From Polaromonas sp. (GTDB lineage: Bacteria; Pseudomonadota; Gammaproteobacteria; Burkholderiales; Burkholderiaceae_C): a stretch of 64,000 nucleotides of DNA. Positions 53,465-61,902 of the stretch are shown here, piece after piece. Both the position numbers and the translations under genes were made by a program. The notes under the pieces were generated by a model that was given only the letters and a program-made list of their open reading frames with translations, was not told the DNA's origin and searched no databases. The number at the start of each line of letters is the position of its first letter. The stretch's first letter is position 1. The stretch lies in contig NZ_JACPOF010000015.1 in the NCBI RefSeq assembly GCF_016185115.1, forward strand, positions 372,001 to 436,000, in the 5' to 3' direction.

Positions 53465-54027
53465 CGCTGTCACCTGTATCCGTTCGCTGCGGAGCTGGGT
53501 GTCGGGCCATTCTATGGAGCGCAATTTAGGTCGCAACTCGTAACATGGAACAACAGTTATTCCCAAAGTCCCCAAGTGACGCAGGGAACTTCAAATGCTC
53601 CCCGAATACCTAGACGAACGGTGATTCTGTGCATGTTGTGATCGCTTACTAACTTTTCCGCGTCGGTCGGACGGATTTAATTGCCCATTGGCCGCCCAGG
53701 AGTAGGGGTAAGTAATGTCGGAGAGCTGCAATAAGCTAAGGGGCATTGATAACTCGCCCGCCAAATAACAGAGGACCGTGGATCTTGCAAAAGTAAGCTC
53801 ACATCACCAAAACTTCGCATCGAATTCCAGTTCGAAGGCAGTACTTATTTTGAGAGCTGGACGCCGTGTTAAGTGGATGGTGCTTGAAGCAGTCTTACCG
53901 CAAGACATGACTGGCTTACAATTTTTAGCTTGCAGAGTACTAATGAGACTGATTTCAGCGTCACTATCCACATAAGCAAGTCGGTACTAGTGATCCGACG
54001 AGTAGCCTAAATAGGGTGGCTAAGATC
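53465..54027. other. Gap between livK and ophB, no supported gene
   Basis: About 560 bp upstream of livK and downstream of the ophB stop. A 65-codon GTG frame at 53778-53975 (+) has no ribosome-binding site or family. The livK promoter should lie here but I could not place it. Confidence 0.5.
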
Positions 54028-55239
54028 TCACTGATGTAGGAGGGGTTGATAAGGTGTCTGAGTTGGAGCTTGATAAGCCAGTGTTTCAATGGCGCCGGAT
54101 TCTGCAGAACTTAACAGCTTTAGGCATACCTCAGTGGTGGCACGAGCCCACACACCGTTATGCACTGGTGCAACACCGTGCAGAACTGCATCTACAAGTT
54201 CATCTATAACTTCTTTTCGTGGAATGTCGGGAGGCGCCAATGGCTCGACCTTGTACTCATAGTCCGTGAAGATTTCGATTCCGGTGGCCGTAGGTCGCAG
54301 ATCTCCTCCTTCGCAGGACACTATAAAGTTCCCAAAATGCTGATGGGAAAACTGCGAGGTAGTTGCCGGTGTCTGATAGAGCTTTCCGCCGTAGTTGCGG
54401 GCCGCTTTCAAATTTGCTTCTTCGCGCCCATCTCTGTTGACCAAAAGACGTCGGCGTGCCAAGCCGTAGTCGCCGGGAACTTTGCGTTGTCCCATCTCCC
54501 CGATGTTTTCCAGCAGCAGGTCGGAATCAAAATGACCATAGCCACTGTAGGTCGCGGAAGCAAAAGCCCCTCCCTCAAAACCCAGAAGCGCCGAATAAGC
54601 GCCTTCAGTGGGTCTCGATTTATCCCACATGCCCGTGTGAGCCTGCACGGTTTTTACCATCCCGCCGCCTAACAGACGGATGATGTCGATTTGATGGGTC
54701 GCTTGACTGTGTATGACGCCACCGCCCTCTTGCGTTCGCAGTTCCTCCGGACGTCGCGGGCGGTACAGAAAGTCGGTGAAATTAAACGCATGAATCATCT
54801 TCACTTCGCCCAGCTCGCCGCTGTCTATCAATTGGCGAGCGCGTTTGATCGGAGTGTTAAAGCTATGACTATGGCCAACGATTAAATGCTTGTTGGCCTT
54901 TTTTGCGGCCTCGATCATCCGCGTACATTCATCGAGGGTCAGAGCCATAGGTTTTTCCACAAGCACATGTTTTCCACAGGAAGAGGCTAGGCATGCATGG
55001 TCTGCGTGAAACTGGTGAGGCGAGGCGATATACACGACGTCAACTAATGGGTTGGTGCAGAGTTCCTCGGCTGATTCATAGGTGATCGCGCTGAAGTCTT
55101 TGCTGAACTGAGCCCGTGCTTCGGGCAGCGGGTCGGTGGCCGCAATGAGCTTCACTCGTTTGTCCTGGAATGTTTGTAGCATGAGCGTGAATGCGCGTCC
55201 CAAGCCGATCACCCCGATGTTTATTGCCGCAGAGCTCAT
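54028..55239 (-). CDS. ophB: 4,5-dihydroxyphthalate dihydrodiol dehydrogenase (Gfo/Idh/MocA fold)
   Basis: A 403-residue Gfo/Idh/MocA oxidoreductase. VIGLGRAFTLMLQTF begins the Rossmann fold, VEKPMALT carries the conserved EKP lysine, and EGGGVIHSQATHQIDIIR the catalytic His region. The C-terminal RKEVIDELVDAVL also fits Pht4-type cis-4,5-dihydrodiol-phthalate dehydrogenases. It would oxidise cis-4,5-dihydro-4,5-dihydroxyphthalate to 4,5-dihydroxyphthalate. Its ATG overlaps the reductase stop as ATGA, and all other pathway genes lie next to it, which makes the assignment strong. Confidence 0.88.
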   Translation of the reverse strand: MSSAAINIGVIGLGRAFTLMLQTFQDKRVKLIAATDPLPEARAQFSKDFSAITYESAEELCTNPLVDVVYIASPHQFHADHACLASSCGKHVLVEKPMALTLDECTRMIEAAKKANKHLIVGHSHSFNTPIKRARQLIDSGELGEVKMIHAFNFTDFLYRPRRPEELRTQEGGGVIHSQATHQIDIIRLLGGGMVKTVQAHTGMWDKSRPTEGAYSALLGFEGGAFASATYSGYGHFDSDLLLENIGEMGQRKVPGDYGLARRRLLVNRDGREEANLKAARNYGGKLYQTPATTSQFSHQHFGNFIVSCEGGDLRPTATGIEIFTDYEYKVEPLAPPDIPRKEVIDELVDAVLHGVAPVHNGVWARATTEVCLKLLSSAESGAIETLAYQAPTQTPYQPLLHQ

Positions 55240-56225
55240 AGGTCAAGAACCAGTTCAGGGGACTTTGCTCGAGAAACGCAAACCATGATGTTGTCTTGCT
55301 TTTCCTCCTCGCTCAAAACCATGTCACGGTGCTCGACCTCACCTGCAACAAGCCTTGTCCGGCAAGACCCACACGTGCCACTTTCACAGGAACTCGGGAC
55401 CTTTATTCCCGCGCCTCGCAAGGCCTCCAGAATGGTTTGGTCTTCGGCTACTTTTAATTCGAGACCGCTCCGTTGAAGCTTTACCCTGAACGCGGTATTG
55501 GCGGCATAAGCTGCAGCGTCAATACCAAAGCTTTCGAAATGTATTGAGGCGGTTGGCCAGTGGCCGGACATGTCTGCGACTTCCTCCATGAGACGGCGCG
55601 GCCCACAACAATAGATGTGTTCATTTGTAGGCGTCTCAAAAATGGGCCAGAAGTCATAAACGTTCTCCCTGTCACCACGGTGGTAATGCACGTCAACCTT
55701 GCCCGCGAAGGTTGGTCCATTCAACTCATCGAGAAACGCAGCGCTCTCTGAGCAATTAACCGAGTAGATAAGCCTGAAGTTATCGTTGCCCGAAGCCTTG
55801 AGGTGCCGCATCATGGACATGATTGGGGTAATGCCGATACCTCCGGCAATAAATAAATACTTGCTCGCCCGCTCGGTCAGCTCAAAGTTGTTCCGTGGTG
55901 CGCTAATTTTTAGCGACGCACCATTGATGACGTCATCAGCCATGCTGACCGATCCGCCTCTTCCTTTCGCGTCCCGTTTGACTGCGATTTGGTAGCGGTT
56001 CGTCTCGGCGGGGTCATTGCAGAGTGAATAGTTGCGGCGCATCCCGGCTGGAGTTTCTACTGTGATGTGTGAGCCAGCAGTGAACGCAGGCAGGGACTTG
56101 CCCTCCGGGTCAGCAAGTTCAAACAGATAAATGGATTCAGCCAGCTTACTTTTGCTTGCAACCCTGACCTCAAAAAAATCGGGCTCAGGTTGTTGGGCGT
56201 GGCCTGGATTGGGGTTAACGATCAT
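55236..56225 (-). CDS. ophA1: Phthalate 4,5-dioxygenase reductase
   Basis: A 329-residue class IA reductase. RRNYSLCN (63-70) binds the flavin (FMN in this family), FIAGGIGITPIMSMM the pyridine nucleotide, and the C-terminal plant-type [2Fe-2S] cluster uses C280, C285, C288 and C316. It passes electrons from NADH to the oxygenase. ATG 56225 after AAAGGAGATTCGCG is preferred to an upstream ATG 56318, which would overlap the operator. First gene of the leftward pair, divergent from ophA2. Confidence 0.92.
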   Translation of the reverse strand: MIVNPNPGHAQQPEPDFFEVRVASKSKLAESIYLFELADPEGKSLPAFTAGSHITVETPAGMRRNYSLCNDPAETNRYQIAVKRDAKGRGGSVSMADDVINGASLKISAPRNNFELTERASKYLFIAGGIGITPIMSMMRHLKASGNDNFRLIYSVNCSESAAFLDELNGPTFAGKVDVHYHRGDRENVYDFWPIFETPTNEHIYCCGPRRLMEEVADMSGHWPTASIHFESFGIDAAAYAANTAFRVKLQRSGLELKVAEDQTILEALRGAGIKVPSSCESGTCGSCRTRLVAGEVEHRDMVLSEEEKQDNIMVCVSRAKSPELVLDL

Positions 56226-56244
56226 CGCGAATCTCCTTTTTGGC

Positions 56245-56312
56245 TTGACAAAATCAACTGTTGGAATTATTCTTAGGAGCCTAAGAATAATTGATTGACC
56301 ATCTTTTGGCAA
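56245..56312. promoter_or_regulatory. Back-to-back oph promoters sharing one palindrome
   Basis: A perfect 28-bp palindrome occupies 56265-56292: 13-bp arms (AATTATTCTTAGG and its complement) around AG. Rightward: TTGACA (56245-56250), 17 bp, TATTCT (56268-56273). Leftward: TTGCCA (plus-strand 56307-56312), 17 bp, TATTCT (plus-strand 56284-56289). Both -10 boxes lie inside the palindrome arms, so one bound dimer would shut both directions. Confidence 0.7.
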
Positions 56313-56356
56313 GCTCAATCGATAGTTTGCAACCCCCTACATGAAGGACTTTCCCT

Positions 56357-57667
56357 ATGTTGAGTAACGAAGAAAATGATTTGCTCTGCCGCGTCGAAGG
56401 TAAGGCCCCAATGGGGCAGTTGATGCGCCGCCACTGGACCCCTGTGTGCTTGATAGAAGAGGTTAGCGAGCCAGATGGCAAGCCCGTCAAAGCGCGGGTA
56501 TTTGGCGAGGACCTTGTGGTGTTCCGTGACACGAACGGTCGGGTTGGTGTGATGGACGAGTATTGCCCTCACCGCCGAGTTTCGCTGGTCTTCGGGCGAA
56601 ATGAGGACTGCGGTTTGCGCTGTCTTTACCACGGCTGGAAGATGGATGTGGAGGGCAACGTTCTGGAGATGGTGTCTGAACCGGCCAGCAGTGGTTTTGC
56701 ACAGAAGGTCAAGCATCTGGCGTATCCAGTTGAAGAGTGGGGCGGTTTTGTTTGGGCTTATATGGGACCGGCTGAGACTAAGCCGGAGTTCCAACCGCCA
56801 GCTTGGGCACCTACCGCCGATACAAAAGTCACCATCGCAAAGGCGCTCATCCCGTGCAATTGGGCTCAAATCCTGGAAGGTGCGATCGACTCCGCACACA
56901 GTTCAAGCTTGCACTCTTCGGACATGGTTCCGGCACGTGTTGAGGGCGCGCAGGCCACCGATACGAACTGGCTCCGTCCATCAACCGATAAAGCTCCTCG
57001 AATGCAAGTGGAGCGCGGCTCCTATGGGTTCAGGTATGCAGCGATTCGGCGTCCGATCAAGAATGCAGCCACGAATGAGTACATACGGTCCACTGTGTTT
57101 GTCGCTCCGGCAACTGCACTCATACCACCTAACAATCTTTATAACGTTGCGAACATAAACGTTCCGATGGATGACACCAACACCGCGTTCTATTTCATTG
57201 CATGGGGGCATCCCGATACGACGCCTGACACTGCCACATGGCGGAAATTTCTGGGGCAGCAGGTCGGTGTGGATCTTGATGAGAACTATGTCCCGCTACG
57301 GAACCGCGCCAATAGTTTTTGGCAAGACCGCGCCGCAATGAAGGCCGGAAACTTCACTGGTATTACAGGCTTTCCCAATCAGGATATCGCCATGTGGGTG
57401 ACCATGGGGCCGATCGCGGATCGTACGCATGACCGGTTAGGTGCAAGTGACTTGGCAGTGGTTGAGTTTCGCAAGCAAATGATCGAGTCAGTGAAGGCAT
57501 TTCAGGAGGGGGCCCCGGCTATTGGCGCGGGTGACCTTCGGATACCTCCAAGCGTAGTTGCTTATCAAGCCGTCATTCCAAAAACAACCGACTGGCGCGC
57601 GTATGAAGCCCGCTATGTCTGGGACGACAAGTCGGCACCGGCACTGGAGCCGAGCTATTCAGTCTGA
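56357..57667 (+). CDS. ophA2: Phthalate 4,5-dioxygenase oxygenase component
   Basis: A 436-residue Rieske oxygenase of the phthalate family (homo-oligomeric, no beta subunit). Rieske ligands C70-x-H72 (CPHRR) and C89-x2-H92 (CLYHGW); iron site D178, H181 and H186 (DSAHSSSLH). MRRHWTPVCLIEEV and NANSFWQDR-like segments fit OphA2/Pht3. It converts phthalate to the cis-4,5-dihydrodiol with the ophA1 reductase. First gene of the rightward arm. Confidence 0.92.
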   Translation: MLSNEENDLLCRVEGKAPMGQLMRRHWTPVCLIEEVSEPDGKPVKARVFGEDLVVFRDTNGRVGVMDEYCPHRRVSLVFGRNEDCGLRCLYHGWKMDVEGNVLEMVSEPASSGFAQKVKHLAYPVEEWGGFVWAYMGPAETKPEFQPPAWAPTADTKVTIAKALIPCNWAQILEGAIDSAHSSSLHSSDMVPARVEGAQATDTNWLRPSTDKAPRMQVERGSYGFRYAAIRRPIKNAATNEYIRSTVFVAPATALIPPNNLYNVANINVPMDDTNTAFYFIAWGHPDTTPDTATWRKFLGQQVGVDLDENYVPLRNRANSFWQDRAAMKAGNFTGITGFPNQDIAMWVTMGPIADRTHDRLGASDLAVVEFRKQMIESVKAFQEGAPAIGAGDLRIPPSVVAYQAVIPKTTDWRAYEARYVWDDKSAPALEPSYSV

Positions 57668-57703
57668 CAGTCATACCGAAGCCCTTAACTTACAGGTGAA
57701 TAA

Positions 57704-58684
57704 ATGAACAACCGCCGAACACTATTAAGCACAGTTGCCCTGCTCCTGGCTTGCAATATCTACGGATCTGGAGCATGGGCTCAAGATCGTTATCCCAGTC
57801 GTCCGATCAAGTTTGTCGTTCCATATGCGGCCGGCGGCTTACCTGACACTGTTGCGAGAATTTTTGCGCAAAGACTAGGTGATCGGCTGGGGCAATCAGT
57901 GGTGGTCGATAACAAGCCAGGAGCAAACGGTGTGGTGGCAGCCCAGACATTGGCGTCGTCGCCAAAAGATGGCTATACGTTTCTCGTGACTGATGGATCC
58001 ATGTTCTCCATCAATCCCGCGATATATAAGAAGCTTGGCTACAGCTACAAGGAAGATTTTCTGCCCGTGTCTCTGGCGGCACGCGGGCCGCTATATCTTG
58101 CTGTTAATCCCAAGGTTCCAGCCAATACCTTCCAGGAGTTTGTGGCTCTTGCCAAATCCAAACCGGGAGGACTGAACTATGGTTCGTCTGGAGTGGGAAG
58201 TACTCACCACTTAACAATGGAGGCCCTCAAGGCGGCACTTCATATTGAGCTTACCCACATACCGTTTAAGGGGACTGGCCAGTCTGTGCCTGCGTTGGTG
58301 GGTGGGGAAATTGACGTCTTGTTTTCAGCGTTGCCGTCGTTGTCAGGGTTTGTGAAATCTGGGCAGGTAAAGCTCCTTGCCGTGAACTCGGCTAAAAGAA
58401 CTGTTCAAGAACCGAACACGCCTGCGATCTCCGAAACGATCCCGAATTTCGACTTTGCGCCGATCGTGGGGATACTTGCCTATCGTGGCACGCCAGCTTC
58501 AGCCATTAACAGAATCGCCTCAGAAATGGCACAAGTAGCGAAAATGCCGGAATTAGTCTCCACCCTGAGTAACGCTGGAATCGAAGCAATTGGTGCTGGT
58601 CCCGCGGACTACAACAAGGCGGTGCTTTCCGAAAATGCCAGGTTGGCCAAAGCAATCGCCACCGCAGGTATTAAAGCCGAATAG
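57704..58684 (+). CDS. Bug/TctC-type receptor in the phthalate cluster
   Basis: A 326-residue receptor with signal MNNRRTLLSTVALLLACNIY ending near GAWAQ. Blocks: RPIKFVVPYAAGGLPDTVARI, DNKPGANGVVAAQ, SSGVGSTHHLTMEAL, HIPFKGTGQSVPALV. It lies between ophA2 and ophC, 37 bp after ophA2. By analogy with TphC, the Bug receptor for terephthalate, it may bind phthalate. No classical ophD permease is present. Confidence 0.88.
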   Translation: MNNRRTLLSTVALLLACNIYGSGAWAQDRYPSRPIKFVVPYAAGGLPDTVARIFAQRLGDRLGQSVVVDNKPGANGVVAAQTLASSPKDGYTFLVTDGSMFSINPAIYKKLGYSYKEDFLPVSLAARGPLYLAVNPKVPANTFQEFVALAKSKPGGLNYGSSGVGSTHHLTMEALKAALHIELTHIPFKGTGQSVPALVGGEIDVLFSALPSLSGFVKSGQVKLLAVNSAKRTVQEPNTPAISETIPNFDFAPIVGILAYRGTPASAINRIASEMAQVAKMPELVSTLSNAGIEAIGAGPADYNKAVLSENARLAKAIATAGIKAE

Positions 58685-58754
58685 TGTTGTAACTGGTATT
58701 GCCTATTTGCCGGCTTGGTCCGGCTCTTTTTTTGTTCATTTCTTTCGCCTCAAT

Positions 58755-59747
58755 ATGTCAAAACTCAAACTCACCTTCGGCTGCTGGAATTACGATCGCA
58801 CACGGGCCCTGATGGACGGAAGCGTGCAGCCGGATGGCATTGATCTCAATTACCTCAACATGCCGGTTGAAGAAACCTTCTTCCGCATGCTTCGGCACAA
58901 GGAGTTTGACGTGGCCGAGATGTCGCTGTCTTCATACAGCGTGTCGATGTCCCGTGAGCCGCGCCCATTTGTAGCTATTCCAGTGTTCCCCTCTCGTTTC
59001 TTCCGCCATTCATGCATTTACGTCAATGCAAAATCCGGCATCCGTGAAGCTAAAGACCTGATCGGTAAGAAAGTCGGTAACCCCGAGTATCAGATGACAG
59101 CTCCGGTCTGGATTCGTGGCATCTTGTCGGATCACTATGGCGTACCTGTCGACAGCGTTACTTACTACACCGGTGGTGAAGAAGAGCCAGGCCGTTCTGA
59201 AAAGATCAAACTGGATTTGCCGTCCAACATCAAGGTGCACAGCATTGGCCCCGAACAGACGCTGGCCCAGATGCTGCTTGATGGCGAAATTGATGCGCTG
59301 TATACGGCACGCATGCCGTCCAGCTTTTTGAAGGGTGGCGGCAAGGTCAAGCGCCTGTTTGAGGATTACGAGCAGGTGGAGCGCAACTACTTTGGGGAAA
59401 CAGGAATATTTCCAATCATGCACACCGTGGCGATTCGCCGCGATGTCTATGAAGCCAACCGCTGGGTGGCGCGTTCCATGATGAAGGCACTTGAAGAATC
59501 GCAAAAGCGCACCTATGAAGATCTCTATGAAACTGCGGCGCTCAAGGCGATGCTGCCCTGGCTAACGTCACATGTCGAGCAGGTCAAAAAAGAGATGGGT
59601 GAAGACTTCTGGCCCTATGGTTTCGAGAAGAATGAGGAAACACTGCGCACCTTCCTGCGCTACCACTTTGAACAGGGCCTTTCAAAGCGCCTGCTCAAGC
59701 CCGAAGAACTTTTTGCCCCCGAAGCGCTTGAAGCCTTCAAAATTTAA
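58755..59747 (+). CDS. ophC: 4,5-dihydroxyphthalate decarboxylase
   Basis: A 330-residue protein matching Pht5/OphC. KLTFGCWNYDRTRALMDG, VEETFFRMLRHKEFDVAEMS, RHSCIYVNAKSGI and QMLLDGEIDALYTARMPS are characteristic. The fold resembles periplasmic binding proteins but the enzyme is cytoplasmic. It converts 4,5-dihydroxyphthalate to protocatechuate. ATG 58755 starts the conserved sequence; no clear SD is seen. Base composition and codon use look slightly more GC-rich than the flanking Bug genes. Confidence 0.92.
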   Translation: MSKLKLTFGCWNYDRTRALMDGSVQPDGIDLNYLNMPVEETFFRMLRHKEFDVAEMSLSSYSVSMSREPRPFVAIPVFPSRFFRHSCIYVNAKSGIREAKDLIGKKVGNPEYQMTAPVWIRGILSDHYGVPVDSVTYYTGGEEEPGRSEKIKLDLPSNIKVHSIGPEQTLAQMLLDGEIDALYTARMPSSFLKGGGKVKRLFEDYEQVERNYFGETGIFPIMHTVAIRRDVYEANRWVARSMMKALEESQKRTYEDLYETAALKAMLPWLTSHVEQVKKEMGEDFWPYGFEKNEETLRTFLRYHFEQGLSKRLLKPEELFAPEALEAFKI

Positions 59748-59878
59748 GTCTCTGATTGTCGCCGTCGGCGTCTTTTTCTCGACCTTCCTCGTAGCGCCTG
59801 TCCCAACTCGCATCCGAGCCCGTCAATGTCGCCTGTAAAAGCACCGACTAAGTCGTTGCAACTAAAGCTTATAGACCT

Positions 59879-60868
59879 ATGAGAAACTTCTCTCTGCGCT
59901 TTATTACCCAGTCTGGGCTGTTGCTCGCTGCGGCTCTAACGTTTCCCTTTTGCGCCTTGGGGCAGGCGAACCAATACCCAGAACGCCCGGTAATACTAAT
60001 CGTCCCGTTCGCTGCAGGGGGAGGTGGGGATTTGTTGGCTAGGCTTGTGGCTGATCCGTTGTCGCGTGAGCTCCAGCAGCCTATCATCATTGATAACAAG
60101 GCTGGCGCCGGCGGCAACATCGGCATGGTCGCTGCCTCCAGGGCAGAGCCGAATGGTTACACACTTGCGTATGGCACAAATGGGATGATGGCCATTAACC
60201 AGTGGCTTTATAAAAATCCGGGTTTCACTCCCAAAAGTTTTGAACCAATTTCCCGATTTTCAATGATTCCTCTTGCACTCGCAGTGGAAAACTCTGCATC
60301 GTTCAGATCTGTACAAGAACTAATAGAGTTCGCCAAAAAAAATCCCGGAAGGCTGACATGTGGCTCAGCGGGAAATGGCACGTCAACACATATCAGTTGT
60401 GAGTTGCTGAAACAGATGGCTTCTATTGATGTCGTACACGTGCCATACAAGGGCAGCGGTGCAGCCATGACGGACTTGCTTGGTGGTCGGATTTCGTTTG
60501 TCATCGATATTGTTCCAAATCTGTCCGCGCAGGTTGCGGCGGGCAAGGTTCGCTTGTTAGCCGTGACAACAAAGTCCCGACTTGCAGTTGCGCCCAACGT
60601 ACCCACCTTCGATGAACAGGCTGTAAAGGGATATGAGTTTTTTGCGTGGGATGGGCTTTATGCGCCCAAAGGAACGCCGAAGGCTATTGTTGACAAACTG
60701 AGTGAGGCAGTACGGAAGGTTCTTCAATCACCGACGACTCAAAAGATGCTTGCCGACAGAGGTGCCGTCCCCGCTGGAACCACCTCTGCTGAGCTTGGCC
60801 GCTTTGGAGCATACGAATTTGAGCGGCTTGGACCAATCGTCAAATCTTCCGGTGCATCTTTGGATTGA
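59879..60868 (+). CDS. Bug/TctC-type receptor in the phthalate cluster
   Basis: A 329-residue receptor, Sec signal (GLLLAAALTFPFCALGQ). Blocks: PVILIVPFAAGGGGDLLARL, DNKAGAGGNIGM, GNGTSTHISCELL, HVPYKGSGAAMTDLL, GTPKAIVDKL. Second receptor of the rightward oph arm. The 131-bp gap after ophC (59748-59878) has no gene; it may carry a separate promoter. The ligand may be phthalate or protocatechuate. Confidence 0.88.
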   Translation: MRNFSLRFITQSGLLLAAALTFPFCALGQANQYPERPVILIVPFAAGGGGDLLARLVADPLSRELQQPIIIDNKAGAGGNIGMVAASRAEPNGYTLAYGTNGMMAINQWLYKNPGFTPKSFEPISRFSMIPLALAVENSASFRSVQELIEFAKKNPGRLTCGSAGNGTSTHISCELLKQMASIDVVHVPYKGSGAAMTDLLGGRISFVIDIVPNLSAQVAAGKVRLLAVTTKSRLAVAPNVPTFDEQAVKGYEFFAWDGLYAPKGTPKAIVDKLSEAVRKVLQSPTTQKMLADRGAVPAGTTSAELGRFGAYEFERLGPIVKSSGASLD

Positions 60869-60871
60869 TCC

Positions 60872-61729
60872 ATGGAGCCGACAACCCGCTCTCAGGTTGA
60901 GAGTCTATTGGCGTCAATTCGTGAGCGCATGCCTCTTGGTGCTTGGGATACTCACTTTCACACACAAAACGCGCCGGGCACCAGTCACCATTTGCCTGTT
61001 GAAGCCGCGCGGACAATGCATAGGTCGATTGGTGTACAGCGCGGTGTAATGGTTCAGTCGCGTCTGCACGCCGCAAGAGACGAAGACTTCATTGCGGACT
61101 TGGAGTCTGTGCCCGAGTGGCGTGGAGTAGCACTCATTACTGAGTCCACCACAGACGCAGAGTTAGATCGCCTACACGCCGCAGGGGTGAGAGCCATTCG
61201 CCTAACCTACGTCGGATTTCTCAATCGCAGACCTTCTGTTGAGAGCTTTCGGCGCGATGTACAGCGTGCTGCCGATAGAGGATGGCACTTGCTCCTGCAC
61301 CTTGAGCCGAATAATCTCCTGGAGCTAGCCGGCACGATTGCAAGCCTGGAACTGCCGGTGGTCCTTGACCATTGCGCACATATCCGTACCGGGAAAGGCC
61401 TCGACCAGCCTGCCGTTAAAACGTTGCTGGCCTTACACCAGCTTCCGCATTGCTGGGTGAAAATTTCAAGCTTGGATCGGTGGGCTCCATCAGGTGCTCC
61501 GGCTTACTCCGAAGCTATACCGTTGGCCCGAGCAGTACTCGCTAATGCACCTGAGCGCGTGTTGTGGGCAACCGATTGGCCCCACGTTATGTACAAAGAC
61601 CCGCGAAATTCGGTAGATGAACCTCCGGCGCTAGGCGACTTGGTGCAATTGCTCTTTGCCAGTGTCGGCGATGACGACTCTCTCCTGCATCAGGTTCTCG
61701 TGGACAACCCTCTACGCCTCTATTCCTAA
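60872..61729 (+). CDS. Amidohydrolase, 2-pyrone-4,6-dicarboxylate lactonase (LigI)-like
   Basis: A 285-residue TIM-barrel amidohydrolase. D26-T-H28-F-H30 (the HxH motif), LDHCAH with H167/H170, and ATDWPH with D235 match LigI, which opens 2-pyrone-4,6-dicarboxylate in the protocatechuate 4,5-cleavage route. Length agrees (LigI about 290). ATG 60872 is 3 bp after the Bug stop. With ophC making protocatechuate, this hints that meta cleavage follows. The other lig genes are not in the window. Alternative: another lactonase of the same family. Confidence 0.75.
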   Translation: MEPTTRSQVESLLASIRERMPLGAWDTHFHTQNAPGTSHHLPVEAARTMHRSIGVQRGVMVQSRLHAARDEDFIADLESVPEWRGVALITESTTDAELDRLHAAGVRAIRLTYVGFLNRRPSVESFRRDVQRAADRGWHLLLHLEPNNLLELAGTIASLELPVVLDHCAHIRTGKGLDQPAVKTLLALHQLPHCWVKISSLDRWAPSGAPAYSEAIPLARAVLANAPERVLWATDWPHVMYKDPRNSVDEPPALGDLVQLLFASVGDDDSLLHQVLVDNPLRLYS

Positions 61730-61782
61730 GTTTGGCTTCGGCCATCCCGTGAAAACTTTAGAGGCGCGAGCGCAAATGTCAA

Positions 61783-61848
61783 AATGCATGCAAAAAAGTC
61801 AATTCATAGGGTTTATACCGTCATTAATCAGCGTTAATGCATGCAAAA
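61783..61848. promoter_or_regulatory. Two 13-bp direct repeats 53 bp apart
   Basis: AATGCATGCAAAA occurs exactly at 61783-61795 and 61836-61848. The 53-bp spacing is about five helical turns, placing both on one DNA face, and the ATGCAT core is itself palindromic. They lie upstream of the third liv operon, suggesting cooperative or looping binding by one regulator. Confidence 0.55.
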
Positions 61849-61850
61849 TT

Positions 61851-61896
61851 CCGATAAATAGTTAGAGTCCTAACAAAATTCCACACTTATCGGAGC
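61851..61896 (+). promoter_or_regulatory. Nested leader hairpin reaching the livK ribosome-binding site
   Basis: CCGATAA (61851-61857) pairs with TTATCGG (61887-61893); the inner GTTAG (61861-61865) pairs with CTAAC (61870-61874). The 3' arm overlaps the GGAG Shine-Dalgarno (61892-61895) of the livK ATG at 61903, so the fold could mask translation. The inner TTAG-N4-CTAA also resembles the core of the oph palindrome and could instead be an operator. Confidence 0.45.
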
Positions 61897-61902
61897 GTTT
61901 TT

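Noticed and set aside
53778..53975. 65-codon GTG frame upstream of ophB
   Set aside because: No ribosome-binding site and no recognisable features; treated as non-coding.
56315..56899. 194-codon minus-strand frame
   Set aside because: Antisense to ophA2 and overlapping the oph control region; composition follows the real gene.
59010..59504. 164-codon minus-strand frame
   Set aside because: Shadow of ophC.
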